The notes beneath the pieces were generated by a model that made no database searches, had not been told where the DNA came from, and saw nothing but the letters and a program-made list of their open reading frames with translations. This document shows positions 1 through 10,492 of a stretch of 26,858 bases of DNA, in pieces. The DNA is from Apophysomyces variabilis (taxonomy: Eukaryota > Mucoromycota > Mucoromycetes > Mucorales > Mucoraceae). Position 1 is the first letter of the stretch; each line of letters begins with the position of its first letter. Location: NCBI GenBank assembly GCA_002749535.1, contig MZZL01000408.1, positions 1,731,846-1,758,703 on the forward strand, read 5' to 3'. A program made the position numbers and the translations under genes.

Positions 1-500
1 CTTCTGTTTTGCTTCCGCAAGAACAATTGATGGATTATCATCAAATAGCTTAATCAAAAAAGCTGAATGTTCAGGAAATAGCTTTTTTGGCTCACGCTTA
101 AGTTGCTTCTTTACGCTTTCAGGAAGAACTGTTCCAGAACCGGCGTTGAACTCGTCTAGCAACTTGTAAGAAGTACTACGAAGTATGCCATATTGCTCTG
201 CTGCTTTCGGCACGGTGAGTCCTGTTTCTTGACTAAACTAATGAAGCGCGCAATCTGCTCCTCGCCGTACTTCTTGTATTTTTTTCGTGTTGTAATGGCA
301 ACTTCCTTGAATTCCTCAACAAGGTCGTCTACTGCTTCGTCCATTGCAACCGGCTGCGTCTCAGGTCCAGGAACAGGGTCAAATTCGACGAGCATCTCAA
401 TTTGACCATACTCGATAGTGGAATCAAAGTCCATCTCATCTGAGCTCTCGTCATAGGCTAAGAGGGGGTTGTCAGCTGGATTGTAGTGAATGAAGTCCAT
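1..500 (-). pseudogene. N-terminal part of a Tc1/mariner-IS630-type transposase, frameshifted and cut by the window edge
   Basis: Reading starts at an ATG at 498-500 (minus). The first ~80 residues are acidic (Asp/Glu-rich), followed by a basic stretch (TTRKKYKKYGEEQIARFISL) and then a helix-turn-helix of the kind that begins many fungal Tc1/IS630 transposases. The first frame runs into junk and stops at 156. Restoring one missing C near 219-223 on the plus strand puts the following codons in frame to position 1: a second helix with TVPKAAEQYGILRSTSYKLL, then KKLFPEHSAFLIKLFDDNPS. The DDE catalytic domain would lie to the left of the window, so it cannot be assessed. Such proteins are also sometimes annotated as homeodomain-like factors. 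The HTH is seen; the transposase family is recalled from related fungal proteins. The break may be a real deletion or a sequencing error. Confidence 0.6.
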
Positions 501-525
501 TTAGTTTTAGATTTTGGAAGAAAAA

Positions 526-696
526 GATCTCAATAAGTTGCTTAACAAGTCTCAAAAAAAATAAAGCACGTCTCGAAAAAGAAGGCATTCGTCTAAATTA
601 GGAAGGTCAGTTCGTCCCAAAAAAAATTATAATCGTCTAAACATAAAACTGATTGGTCTAAAAAAATTGCAAATTCGTCTCAGTTTCAAGTTAAAA
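526..696. repeat. Degenerate 21-bp phased repeat array upstream of the transposase
   Basis: A core CGTCTMAAAA (variants GATCT, AGTCT, CGTCC, GGTCT) recurs with starts at 526, 548, 569, 590, 613, 634, 655 and 676. The spacings are 22, 21, 21, 23, 21, 21 and 21 bp, about two helical turns each. Each core is followed by an A/T-rich stretch. The array begins 26 bp upstream of the transposase ATG. Phased repeats next to a transposase gene suggest subterminal protein-binding sites of the element; that role is inferred. Confidence 0.6.
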
Positions 697-860
697 TACT
701 GTAGTAGCGTAAAAGAGCATTAAAGTTTTGCCGATCACTCTTTTCTTTCTTTCTTTGTTTTCCTTTTTGTTTGTTTGCTGTCCTGCTCTCTTTCACTTTA
801 ATATTCATTCTAAGATAACCAGTTCTTCGATTCAAAAATCAATTGACAATTCGACAAAAG

Positions 861-3134
861 ATGGAAGATAAAAAAAAAAGTCTTCTAACAACGGAAGCGG
901 TTCAGCATCTGGAATAATTAATAACCAAGTTAACAACGCTACGAGAGAAACCGCTATCTTGCGGCGCACACTGCTTTTACTCGAGCAGGAAAGACCAAAG
1001 AACACCACGTTTGCTTATAAAAAGAAACAGGAGCTATTCATGGTAAAATAACTCAATTAAAGAGAAGAAGTGCAATGAGCTGATTTTTCCTTGAAAGAAA
1101 AAGCAATTTTGCATAGACAACCATTACGAAGATGGATGCATAGTGACGGAAAGAAAGCTTTTGCGTTTCTTGGACAAGGTGGTAGTACCTCGAGGAAATA
1201 TGAAGAAGAAGCGTCGTGATGACGGCACTGTTCACGAGCTGAAGATGGAAAGCGTTTTACAGTATATAAAGGCGGTTGTCAACTTACATACCCTACAATT
1301 GTCCAGAAATCTCACGAGTGAGACCAGCATTCGTGGATAGAATTGTGGGCTTGGTTGAAAAATCGCCGCAATGGCGAACGTCAACGCAAGCGCGACAGCT
1401 ACGAGGATCGCGCAAGAAACAGTGCTCAGGACGGGTATACCCCTGACGAACTTGTGAAGGTCTCTGTTTTATTTTAATGAGGGAAGAGAGAAATCCTTCC
1501 GAAATCGTATGCTCTTCCTGATGGAGCATATGATATTGTTACGCGGCGAAACGGCTCGCGATATGGAGTTCGCTGACCTGTTCCTCCTAGAATTTAAGGA
1601 CGAAGGGTTTTCGGAATGCCCGGTTCTGGCGCTCCGCATCGATCATGGAAAGACGACCAAATTCGATACGTTACAGTACGCTGGTATACTTCGACACCGA
1701 GACCATCGTGTCTGTGCTTTCGGAGCCTTGGTGATGTATTTTTTTTACCGTTGGCACATTAACAATGAGGACTTGCCTAAATTCACCACTAATCAATCTT
1801 GGTTTGACCTCAAGATTGCCAAGGGCGTATATTATAATAAATCACTTACTTACTCCGCGCATTCCGAAGCAACCAAACGCGCTTTCAAGGCATGCAATGT
1901 TAGTACCTCGAAAATAACCCACGCCGGCCGCGGAAGCGGCGCTCAGCGCGCAGAAATCGATGGGGCGACCGAAGAGCAGCTTCGGTGCCATGGTCGGTGG
2001 AATATGCAAAGCATGGAATCGTGCTATCTTACGTCTTTGCCGCGAGAATCCTTGCGCATCATGAACGGATTTTCAGGACGTGAAGGGGACTACTGAATCC
2101 CTAGAGTCACCCTTCTATCACCCGAGGATCTTGAGAGAAAAATATTTCCCAAAGCTGACGACTTGTTGGTTCAAGTGCGTGCCGGCGAAGCTTGCGAATA
2201 TTCTATTTGCGCAAAAGCGTTTCTTAGCCTGCTTATCACTATGCGTCGAGTCATACTACAAGACGCGGTCATGTTCCGATTGGATCATGCAGATAATCCA
2301 TTCTTTGATCATGTTTTATTTAGCGATCCTGACTTTCTCGCATTCGAACGGGACATGCTTGCTGCACTTGATGTGGTGCAGGCGCCTGCCGAAATGCAGC
2401 TCTAACGAGTTGTGCCTCTTGTCAGCGAGCAGCTACAAAGGTTAAGCGGAAAGATGGACAGCAACCAAGCAAACATACAGACTCTATTTGCAAACAATCG
2501 TTCCTCTGGTGCCCAGGAACGGCCTGCATTCGACACCCTCTCCTCTGATATTCATGCATTGCGACATGATTTAAGCACATTGAGACAGGCCTGTTCATTT
2601 TTCGTCCTCGGAAGTGAACCATCAGCAACACTACCATCGGCAGCAGCAGCCACATCAGCACCATTCCCTCCGTCAGGTTTCCAGCCTTCTAGTTTTCAAA
2701 AACAGGAAAACCAGTACAGACTCAGTAGGACCATCCGAACCGTCACTGATTTCTGGCGAGAGTGGTCAGAGGGACTGCGGCCAGACCTTCCCTCCATAAT
2801 GCATCTAAACCGTACTTACGGCACGTCTTGGAGAAAAGATGGCAAAGGTACGTAGAAAGTGTTCATTTTGCAGAAAAGAAACGGGATGCTAGACGATTTA
2901 CAGTTGCCTCTTTTTTTTATTTTGGGCTTTTTTTATAATTTATCCATTGCTGCAGAGCGACAACAGTACCATCGACGTTCTGTGATTATCAAAGAGATAC
3001 GCCGTCTTACCGAGTTGAACAATATGACTATCGATACCGCTGTATCATGTTTAGAAACAAAGCGCGTGCAAGGTGGCAACTGGTCGCTTACGAGATTAGC
3101 TGCCGAAATTAAAAAGCAACAGGGGCAAGAGTAG
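861..3134 (+). pseudogene. Crypton: decayed tyrosine recombinase with GCR1_C-type DNA-binding domain
   Basis: The likely ATG is at 861, followed by a run of ten A where eleven would keep frame. Exon 1 (to 1042) and exon 2 (from 1098) join across a 55-nt GT-AG intron and encode an N-terminal helical domain containing KLLRFLDKVVVPRG. The frame breaks at a TAG near 1338 and shifts. The catalytic part is open from about 1478: Arg in LLRGETAR (codon 1542), HxxR as HAGR (1920-1931), CHGRW, and the nucleophile Tyr in CYLTSL (codon 2025), i.e. the R-H-R-Y set. The same frame continues past TGA 2094 and TAA 2403 into a GCR1_C-like domain (TVTDFWREWSEGL, YGTSWRK), then across at least one intron after 2848 to RRSVIIKEIRRL, ending at 3134. 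Tyrosine recombinase plus GCR1_C is the hallmark of fungal Cryptons, related to Ndc10. Termini were not identified. Confidence 0.75.
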
Positions 3135-3994
3135 CTATGCTTAGGTTGCGTACAGGTCATTATGATGTCGTACATCACAGTCAATCCATGGTAAAGGCTA
3201 CCTTTTATAATTATCCAAAGTTTGTTATCAATGCATTACCAAGCTATGTGGGATGGCCAAAAACTTGAGGATTTAGGACTTGACGAGATTCGACAAATAA
3301 ATTAAGCCATCTACTTTTATACCGGCTGTTAAAGCCTTCTAAATTACGCCTGTTTCCCGCTAGTAGTCTAAGTGGTATGACACGTAGTTTCTTGCTTTTC
3401 TTCTCGGCAACTAGTCTACTACTGCTTATGATCTATGGTTAATTTTTATTAGGATGAAAGATGAAAAGAAGTGCTTGATGATGATTCCGGATTTGGCCGA
3501 TTCTAGCTTTTTCAAGGTTTATATCAGCAATCGCGTTTGAAAAAAATACACGAGCTTTGGTCATTGGTCATTGTTGCATCAATCTATCTAATCCATGGAT
3601 TGTTGCCCGGATAGACGCTATTCACGCCAGTTAACCTGTTTTATCATAAACAACAACTAATGCGGAGAATATATATACAGAAAGATGCTTCGCTACCATT
3701 GTTATTGATTGGAATTTATATGTGCCTGTTTTGTTGCAGAGATCAACACTTGTTATGCACCAAGTTGTTTAAGCAGATAATTTAAGTTTTCTTTCTTTGT
3801 TTTTTTCTTATCTTTCGTTCGTTCGATAAAAAAAGGGGAAAAAAGCGAAATCTTCATTCGTATTAAAGGGTGGTCGTTAAAACTTCTTTTAAAACGAACG
3901 CAATTTGTTATATATCAAAAAGCCTAATACGAAAAAGCAACAACTTACGGCAGCTTACGTAGGGAAACAGCATTCTTAATGATGCGTCTATAAG

Positions 3995-4016
3995 TAGGTA
4001 GGTAGGTAGGTAGGTA
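3995..4016. repeat. TAGG tetranucleotide microsatellite
   Basis: Five and a half tandem TAGG units are visible. Simple repeat with no other signal. Confidence 0.9.
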
Positions 4017-4240
4017 TTTTACCATGCCATATTTCATATCCCGATGGTCAAAGGGGGAAAGGGAAAATCAGGATCCGCCGTAACTCAGATCGACAGATAC
4101 CTTGGTATTTATCATCTTGGTTGAGCGAAAATCCGTTATAATACCCAAGTGGTGCTTGGGTTTCCTGTGATTCCGCTTGTCACCAAGCAAATAAGTCAGG
4201 CGGGCCAAGGTGTGAAAGAGTAACAAATTTTGTTGACTAT

Positions 4241-4285
4241 TGGTTTTCTCAAAAGTTTTTGAAGATTCCACCCAAAATTGTTTGA
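4241..4285 (-). repeat. Left arm of a ~43-bp imperfect inverted repeat flanking the Fanzor relic
   Basis: The reverse complement of this stretch matches 9426-9467 on the plus strand at roughly 38 of 43 positions by eye, sharing the core AATCTTCAAAAACTTT. The two arms are about 5.2 kb apart in inverted orientation and enclose the Fanzor-like relic. It may be the terminus of a larger element or simply two dispersed copies of one family. Confidence is for the similarity, not for the terminus role. Confidence 0.5.
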
Positions 4286-6533
4286 AGTATCGGAGAGTCA
4301 AATTTTGAAGAATCATTTAATCACACTATGAAAATTCGCAATACGAGATTTTGAATCAAAAGCGTGTGCTCGTTCAAAGGTAAGTGCACGTACATCCCAA
4401 AGTCATAGATAACCACCCTACTAATTAGAAGATAATTCTAAACGACCCAGTGGTTAAAACAGTTGAGAATACTGGAAAATATCGCCAAAAACAGTGTAGC
4501 CGATTGTGTTTGTGTAATGCAAAACGCCAGATGTCTGTATGATGTATGGAAAGACAGTAATTAAAGGTTGAACCCTTATCAAACGTATCAATTACAATAA
4601 CAAAACAAAGTCGGTAGTAATTTTCAACGTAAATAGTTTGAATTACTGAGTATAACGTCGAGACATACTGTTATTGACTACTAGATTAGGATCGTAGTAG
4701 AGGATAATAGGGCTACAATTCCAGGGTCAGAATTGATACGGCTGAAAAAGAGTTCTTTATTCTCTAAGTGCAGACTAATTAAATAGCTGGCTTTCAATTC
4801 TACTTCTACTTTCTACTTTCGGCTAATTCTATAACACATCCCATGGAGGCTTACGTGATATTTACAGCAAGCCATGATTGCCCAACTGTCTGACCCTTGT
4901 TCTCAATATCTTGTAGATTCTCTCACGAACAAAATGATCACGGAACTTTTGTTTATTCTACCATATCAGCTTCCTCAATACGTGAGGTCTCATCCATAGC
5001 TGCCCGCCTGTGTTCAACAAATGAGAGTAGCACTTCCTATTTAGGACCACTATTCATGGCGTAATCAGTCATTACAACAGTAAGTGACAGAAAATTAGAA
5101 AATGAACGACTTAAAAAATTCCACTAAGTATGATCCTGTTTTGTTTATAAAGTGCGATCCAGAATGCATATCAAGGAAAGTTTGATTGTTCTTTCTAATG
5201 AAAACAACGATGAATTCATATTTTAGTGGTAAAGTTAACAATGAGTGTACAAAGAATAGTATCAATGGCCCTTCTTTGAGCAGACGATGACCACAAATGA
5301 CACATCATACCTGTATCATCTCTAGATCAATTAATGATCACATACACACTGGTCCATCCTCGTAAATCAGGTAAATGAAACCTTACTGACAGTGGCCGTC
5401 AAATGATCGCTCCCTTCTCTTTGACAGTTAAGCAATTGTTGACGACACGAGGTATCACATACCGCACCTTCCTATTCTCTTTCTCTAGTTTTGATGGTTA
5501 TATTGTTTTTATTTGAATCCATCCTCACCGCTTGTGCAATGGACGAAATTTGGCAAATTTGTAGAATCCAGATCACAGGCTCGCGTGAACCGGGTGCGAA
5601 ACAAAACGTTAAATGCAAAACCTAGTTCGGATCCAGCCAGGGAAGACACTTATTTTGACAAGCACAAATATAATACTCTCTCTCTTTCTTACGTCCACTT
5701 TCCCTTGGTTTTTCCTTCAGTGGTTATCATCAATGACTGATTCCGTATTACACGGTTCCATAGACCTCCTATTGACCCTTTTCGTTTCCATCAGTTTATT
5801 AGTCCATTCACCTTTGCTCTTTGCATGATTTAAGAAAAACAGACAAGCTTCAAATAGTAGAGGAGGCCACAAACATAGGTTTCTCATAAAGACTTATCTC
5901 CTTGACCTACAAGTGTCTTTGTATGCATTTCAGAATTAGATATTGTAATCTTCTTTGACAGAAATATGAGTATCGTAGAATATAGCAGTATACTGTATGA
6001 TTTACACATACGCGATATTTGGCATGACTCACCTGTCAAGTATGTGATATTGGCTTGTAACTTACAATTTCTGAAAACCGGTTAGGCCTACACATCTTAA
6101 ACGTCCTGTTTAGTGGGGCTTGTATGGTTTTGATAGCCTTGATTTAGTAGCGCAACGTAGACCCTGAAGTTTAATTTGACATTCTTGTTTCAAGCATGAT
6201 GCGTCTTTGTTTAAAAAAAGTTGCCCAACCTACCAGCTTAAAAGATTTAATAGAATTTGCTTTTGTTAGAAAAATGAAAAAGTCGGTCTTAAACTTTCGA
6301 AGGTCTTCTTTATGAATGTCGAGGGAATAGATCATCCAATGGCATAATGGAAAAAGTTGTTTCCACGTAAAGACGACGAAGTTATAGTCTGGATACACCG
6401 TCATTAATAAGTGAAGAGCAAAAGTTGTCCAATTACGCATGTGACGGTTTTGGATTACTGTCGTACCTTAAAAGAGACAACAGAAGTAACAAGAACATTC
6501 TATCACATCTCTTTTGCGTTGTCTTTTCTCATT

Positions 6534-9260
6534 ATGCTTCAAGCCGTCTTTGAGTGGTGCTGTTCAAAATTGACAGCTTTGATTCCGCGTTCCTATGAAT
6601 GGAACTGGCAAGATATCGTCTGCCTTTCCAAAATCAGAAAATATTTCCAACAAGAAGCAGAACGCTTAAAACGAGAAGAAGGTGAGTCTTACAGAAAGGA
6701 CAAGTCTTTCTTGATCAATAGCCTTTATTTATCATTGCACGCAAATCATGTTCAGTCTTTTGCAAAGACTGCGGGTACAGTGGCCATCCAAATAAACGAT
6801 AAAAAGTATGTCCATTGAACGCGCGCCATGGAAAGAAACCTGGTAAGCTAATACAGCTTTTAATCCGCAAGGAATCTCTGATAATGTCTCTTCCTGTGTA
6901 AGTTGGAGTAAAAAGAAAATTGAATGCTACAGAGAAGGCAGAGTTTTCAGCGGCAAAAAAACGTGGAAGACAACTCTAAGCGGAGGAGACATCGAATCCA
7001 AATAAATTCAACACACCATGATCGAGCTGCGGCGTTATCGATCATTCGAAGTCTTCTTCTAAGAGTTGCAGGAAATCCTCCAAAACAAAAAAGAGATTTA
7101 TCGGGGAGAAACTAAATGACAATCATTACGAAACTTTTACTCGAAAGTTACCAGCTTCATCTGTGCTGCGTCCAGAATTTCGAGAGTTTTTCCAGGAGAA
7201 TAGCGTTCGATTATCGGCCCTCCTTAGGGAAGTTATCTTCCGTGCTCAGCTACTTGTCAACTCGTACATTATTGCGAACTGTGAGAGGCCGGTGCCTTTT
7301 TATATTTATACTCAAAACTTCTGCTATTCGGCGTGCCAGCTTATCATGGGCATCAATGTTAGCAACAACAACCCAATTTTCCTCAAGACCTACGTGATCA
7401 TTGGAGAGCTTTCTTGGATAACCATCCAAATGCTGTTTATCCTGTTAAGAATTTTTCGGTTTACAGTGATTCCGTTTCCGCGGCCTGTGTCACGTTAGCC
7501 ATCATGTATTCCAACAATGTCGTTGAAAACTTTGAAAGCCGCCTAAAGTTTTATATCTCGAGACGACTTACAAAGCTAATACTTGTAAGATGAAAGCATA
7601 CATAGTCTACACCTCTCAACTAACTACATATGTATAGGGCTTATCCCAAGAAAATGCAAAAGCCATTGCAGGAGACTATATTTATGGACCCCTTGCTAGA
7701 GGTGATCCTCACTGGCCTTTCGAAGATGAACTTGCCGTCTCGGACTTTAATCAGACTGTAGAAACCATTTGTGGGGAGTTTGCGATACTAATGCCCGAAT
7801 GGCAAACAAACTCGGAAAAACTATCTGCTTCTCCAGGCAGCTACATTCCAGTATTGACATATATACTCAACAAATACAATCAAGAACATGAAGAAGCCAA
7901 ACAAAAACAAAACGCTTCAAAAAACGAAGAAGCCGAAAAGGCAAAAGATAGTTTTAATGATTTACCGCGATGGTTTTCTCTGTCTCCGTCTCCTTCAACT
8001 CATTGGATATTTATCTGCGTTAATTTCAAGACCCCTCAACAGTTAACGAATATCAGCCACCGAAAAGACTATGAAGACAAGCTTGCCCAGTTTTATCAAG
8101 TTTCTGATCTCCACAAGCTGGGATTTGATAGGTGTTTTACTATGATTATTTGTAGCTAAATCTCTCAAAAATGTTTGTTAGTCTGGAGCAGCTTCAAAAT
8201 TTCGGTAACAGTGGACGAATCGCTTTCAAAAATGTTATCTTCACCGATGGCTACGCGATTGACTTCCAGTTCGCTCGCGCACGAAAGATTGATTCAGTGG
8301 TCACGGACGTCAGCCTCTCTGTTGAAGACATTGACGGTAGCCATATCTCTGACAATTTTGCACCATGTGCGATTGATCCGGGCATCAATCAAGTCTTTAC
8401 TGCTTCTTATGGCTGCGGATCAGAACCTCATGAAATAAGGAGATGCTCAACCAAAGAATACTATATGTATACCGGTTCGCCGAATAGACAGAATAAAATG
8501 TAAAAGGAAAAGAAGCAGCAAGGTATACAAGACATTGAAACCTCATTGGAGTCTGGAAAAACAGCGCATATCGAAGCCTACGACGGTTATCTACGATCTA
8601 TATTCGGCCGTATGGACGTGCTTTTCCAGTTTTATGGCCCGCATCGAGCTGAAGCTCGATTTCGAGAATATCAAGGCGTGCAAAGAGCAAGAGAGGAAAT
8701 GGTCAATATACTAGCATTTGGTGGTAAAAAGTACAACTGTAGCAGCCGGAAACGGACGAGATCAAACAGAAAAGCCCGGAAAAGGAAGCGAAAAAATCGG
8801 AAGAAGCAGGTCAACAAAGATTTAGAAGTTGGCAATCCGTTACACCAAAGATTAGTATTTATCTGCATGACAGTTCGTTACCTGCAGTCATTAACAGCTA
8901 ATTGATAGCCTTCCCCAGCCAAATACATCTGCCGAACGCAGTGCGCTTAACAAAACCAAGCGTTTACCTCACTGGAGGCAAAAGAAATTCACTGTTGAAA
9001 GGAAAGTGCCACTCATTGTATTTGGGGACGGGATGTTCAACAATCGATGCAAATACAAAGGACACCGAAAGGGAGTTGTGAATATCCTATGCAAAAACTG
9101 TAAGATGTTATGGGATAGATATGTTTTGGCCAGTAAGAATTTATTCTGGATTGCGGAGTCAATTTGGTCTGGGCGAGGAAGACCAAGAGAGTTTGCCCGG
9201 CCCTCATTAGATCAATATACCGCTGTTACGAATACAGTTGGTCCCTCTGGGGACAATTAG
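6534..9260 (+). pseudogene. Fanzor/TnpB-like RNA-guided nuclease, decayed
   Basis: This resembles the large Mucoromycota Fanzor-like proteins (eukaryotic relatives of IS605 TnpB). A possible ATG lies at 6534. A GTGAGT donor (6682) to CAG (6755) joins in frame to a zinc knuckle, FCKDCGYSGH, interrupted by TAA at 6800. The frame is open from 7022 (KRFIGEKLN, LRPEFREFF), shifts near 7372 to LRDHWRAFL and NVVENFESRL, crosses introns 7585-7637 and 8132-8181, and passes LPRWFSLSPSPSTHW and VIFTDGYAIDF. RuvC-I is present as CAIDPGINQVF, then STKEYYMYTG, an in-frame TAA at 8501, and ARFREYQGVQRAREEMVN. After a Lys/Arg-rich linker comes PLIVFGDGMF and KGHRKGVVN, which runs directly into LCKNCKMLWDRYVLASKN. 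In the family, a segment carrying the RuvC-II Glu and the first Cys pair lies between these two, so it appears deleted. The RuvC-III Asp is Tyr (R-Y-V for R-D-V). Nuclease activity is therefore not expected. Confidence 0.72.
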
Positions 9261-9594
9261 CCAATTTTTCTAGTTAGGATTATTCTGCTAACGTTTATCT
9301 TTCGGAGGTGATCACATCGGTAAGCTCACTATCACATTTTAACAGAGGATACTCACTAACAGATGTTGGCAAATTTTTTTATAACTTTTATCTCCAAATC
9401 TTCAAACAATTTTGGGCAGAATCAACAAACAATTTTGGATGCAATCTTCAAAAACTTTGAATAAACCAGTATGATACTTGTACTGTGAGTCCATATTTGG
9501 AAGGAAGTCACGGTTCGTGCTGAATGGAATTGCAATTTCCCGTCGTGGTGCGAACCTACGGGTCCGCATCACATACCCCACCCAATTTAACCTC
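9261..9594. other. Spacer between Fanzor relic and DUF1746 gene
   Basis: No gene is seen. The stretch should contain the DUF1746 promoter, but I found no clear TATA box near the expected start. It holds the right arm of the inverted repeat and a ~23-bp near-tandem duplication (CAAACAATTTTGG at 9403 and 9426). Confidence 0.5.
9426..9467 (+). repeat. Right arm of the ~43-bp imperfect inverted repeat
   Basis: Matches the reverse complement of 4241-4285 (see that entry). Its first 13 bp also repeat just upstream at 9403, giving a local tandem duplication. The arm lies between the relic's stop and the start of the DUF1746 gene, as a right terminus of an element carrying the Fanzor gene would. Confidence 0.5.
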
Positions 9595-10326
9595 ATGAGC
9601 ACACATGGAAAGCGGGACGTAATACGATCATTCGACTATCTTCTCTATTGCCATTTTGCATACAGCTATTTTCTTGATGCAAGTCTTCTTGTACTCTTTT
9701 TCCGGACATTTCTACAGCTGGTAAGAAAGTCCAAGCGATGGAACTGTCGCTTATTCGATTGCATTGTCCGGATTCTTTGTAGCAGCTTATTTCGCCAAAG
9801 ACGTTGACACGCTCCCTGCGAAGTGCTCTTTTGATTGTAGCAGCAGGATGCGCCATCTGTATACTTATCCATTTGACATCAGAGCCTGGACAACCGGGCA
9901 TATTAATAGACTTTGTCGGTAACCGTAAGCTGTCCATGGCATGGGATTCCAGCGTGCTTTATCAAACTAATTGATCATTAAGAGAATCGACCGAGTTCCC
10001 TAAGGCTAGTGTTCTTGGATCTCATAGTGTTTGTTTTTCAATCCATCCGGATTTTCATTTCTTCCAGTCTCTCCTCACAAGTTCTGCTAAACAACACCGC
10101 AACGGCGTCGATAGATCAACCGGCATGGGTCACTGCATTAGGAGCCGATAGGATCATGTTGATGTTACCTTCTGCAACTGAGGAGACTGAGCGATCGGAT
10201 GACCTATTCTATCAGAATGAATTGGTTGTGGATATCGGTTTACGAACGTCCATAAGGCACATCATGTATGCGGATACAGAAGATCAGGGGACAGCAAGAG
10301 ATGGTTCAGAGCGGTTACCAGTATGA
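9595..10326 (+). CDS. DUF1746 family membrane protein (three exons)
   Basis: Exons 9595-9720, 9783-9924 and 9983-10326 give 203 residues. The model starts at MSTHGKRDVIRSFDYLL because the family domain begins there. Domain features in order: an N-terminal hydrophobic segment with YFLDASLLVLFFRTFLQ, a second segment RSALLIVAAGCAICILIHL, then ILIDFVGN, then RLVFLDLIVFVFQSIRIFI. This is the DUF1746 pattern (paired membrane helices, IDF(V/I)G, LDLI). The hydrophilic C-tail is short. Introns are 62 nt (GTAAGA) and 58 nt (GTAAGC, ending AAG), and both keep frame. The first acceptor is TAGCAG, so a one-Gln variant starting at 9786 is possible. From memory, the family includes subunit 4 of the fungal Golgi DSC ubiquitin ligase, which acts in SREBP cleavage; I am not certain this protein is that subunit. 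It converges on the PPR gene, stops 166 bp apart. Confidence 0.7.
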
Positions 10327-10409
10327 CAACCTGGTAGAGAACCTTATCCAGAAAGTGAAACAGACTTGGTTATACCCAAAAGAAATAATTTATATACAAC
10401 TTTTTTTTC

Positions 10410-10415
10410 TTTATT
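10410..10415 (-). terminator. Polyadenylation signal of the PPR gene
   Basis: AATAAA on the minus strand, 78 bp downstream of the PPR stop codon, inside an A/T-rich tract that separates the two convergent genes. Confidence 0.5.
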
Positions 10416-10492
10416 ATTATTGTTATTTACAGATTAGAAGGCGATGTGGTAAATGTAGACATGGAACGATAAAAAAGAAAGTTTAGAGAAGC

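Larger units (their letters stand above)
3135..6533. other. Gene-poor stretch with no supportable coding region
   Basis: I see no ORF with recognisable domain content. The longest frames (75-89 codons near 4068-4316, 5513-5828 and 6171-6440) lack a coherent domain, splice signals or neighbours that would support them. A possible polyadenylation motif AATAAA follows the Crypton near 3296. The stretch contains a TAGG microsatellite and one arm of an inverted repeat (listed separately). It is probably intergenic DNA with decayed transposon sequence. Confidence 0.5.

Noticed and set aside
2094..2405. Stop codon reassignment, suggested by TGA and TAA inside one Crypton frame
   Set aside because: The PPR, DUF1746 and CACTA genes end at normal stop codons and have none internally; the Crypton also has frameshifts, so decay explains it.
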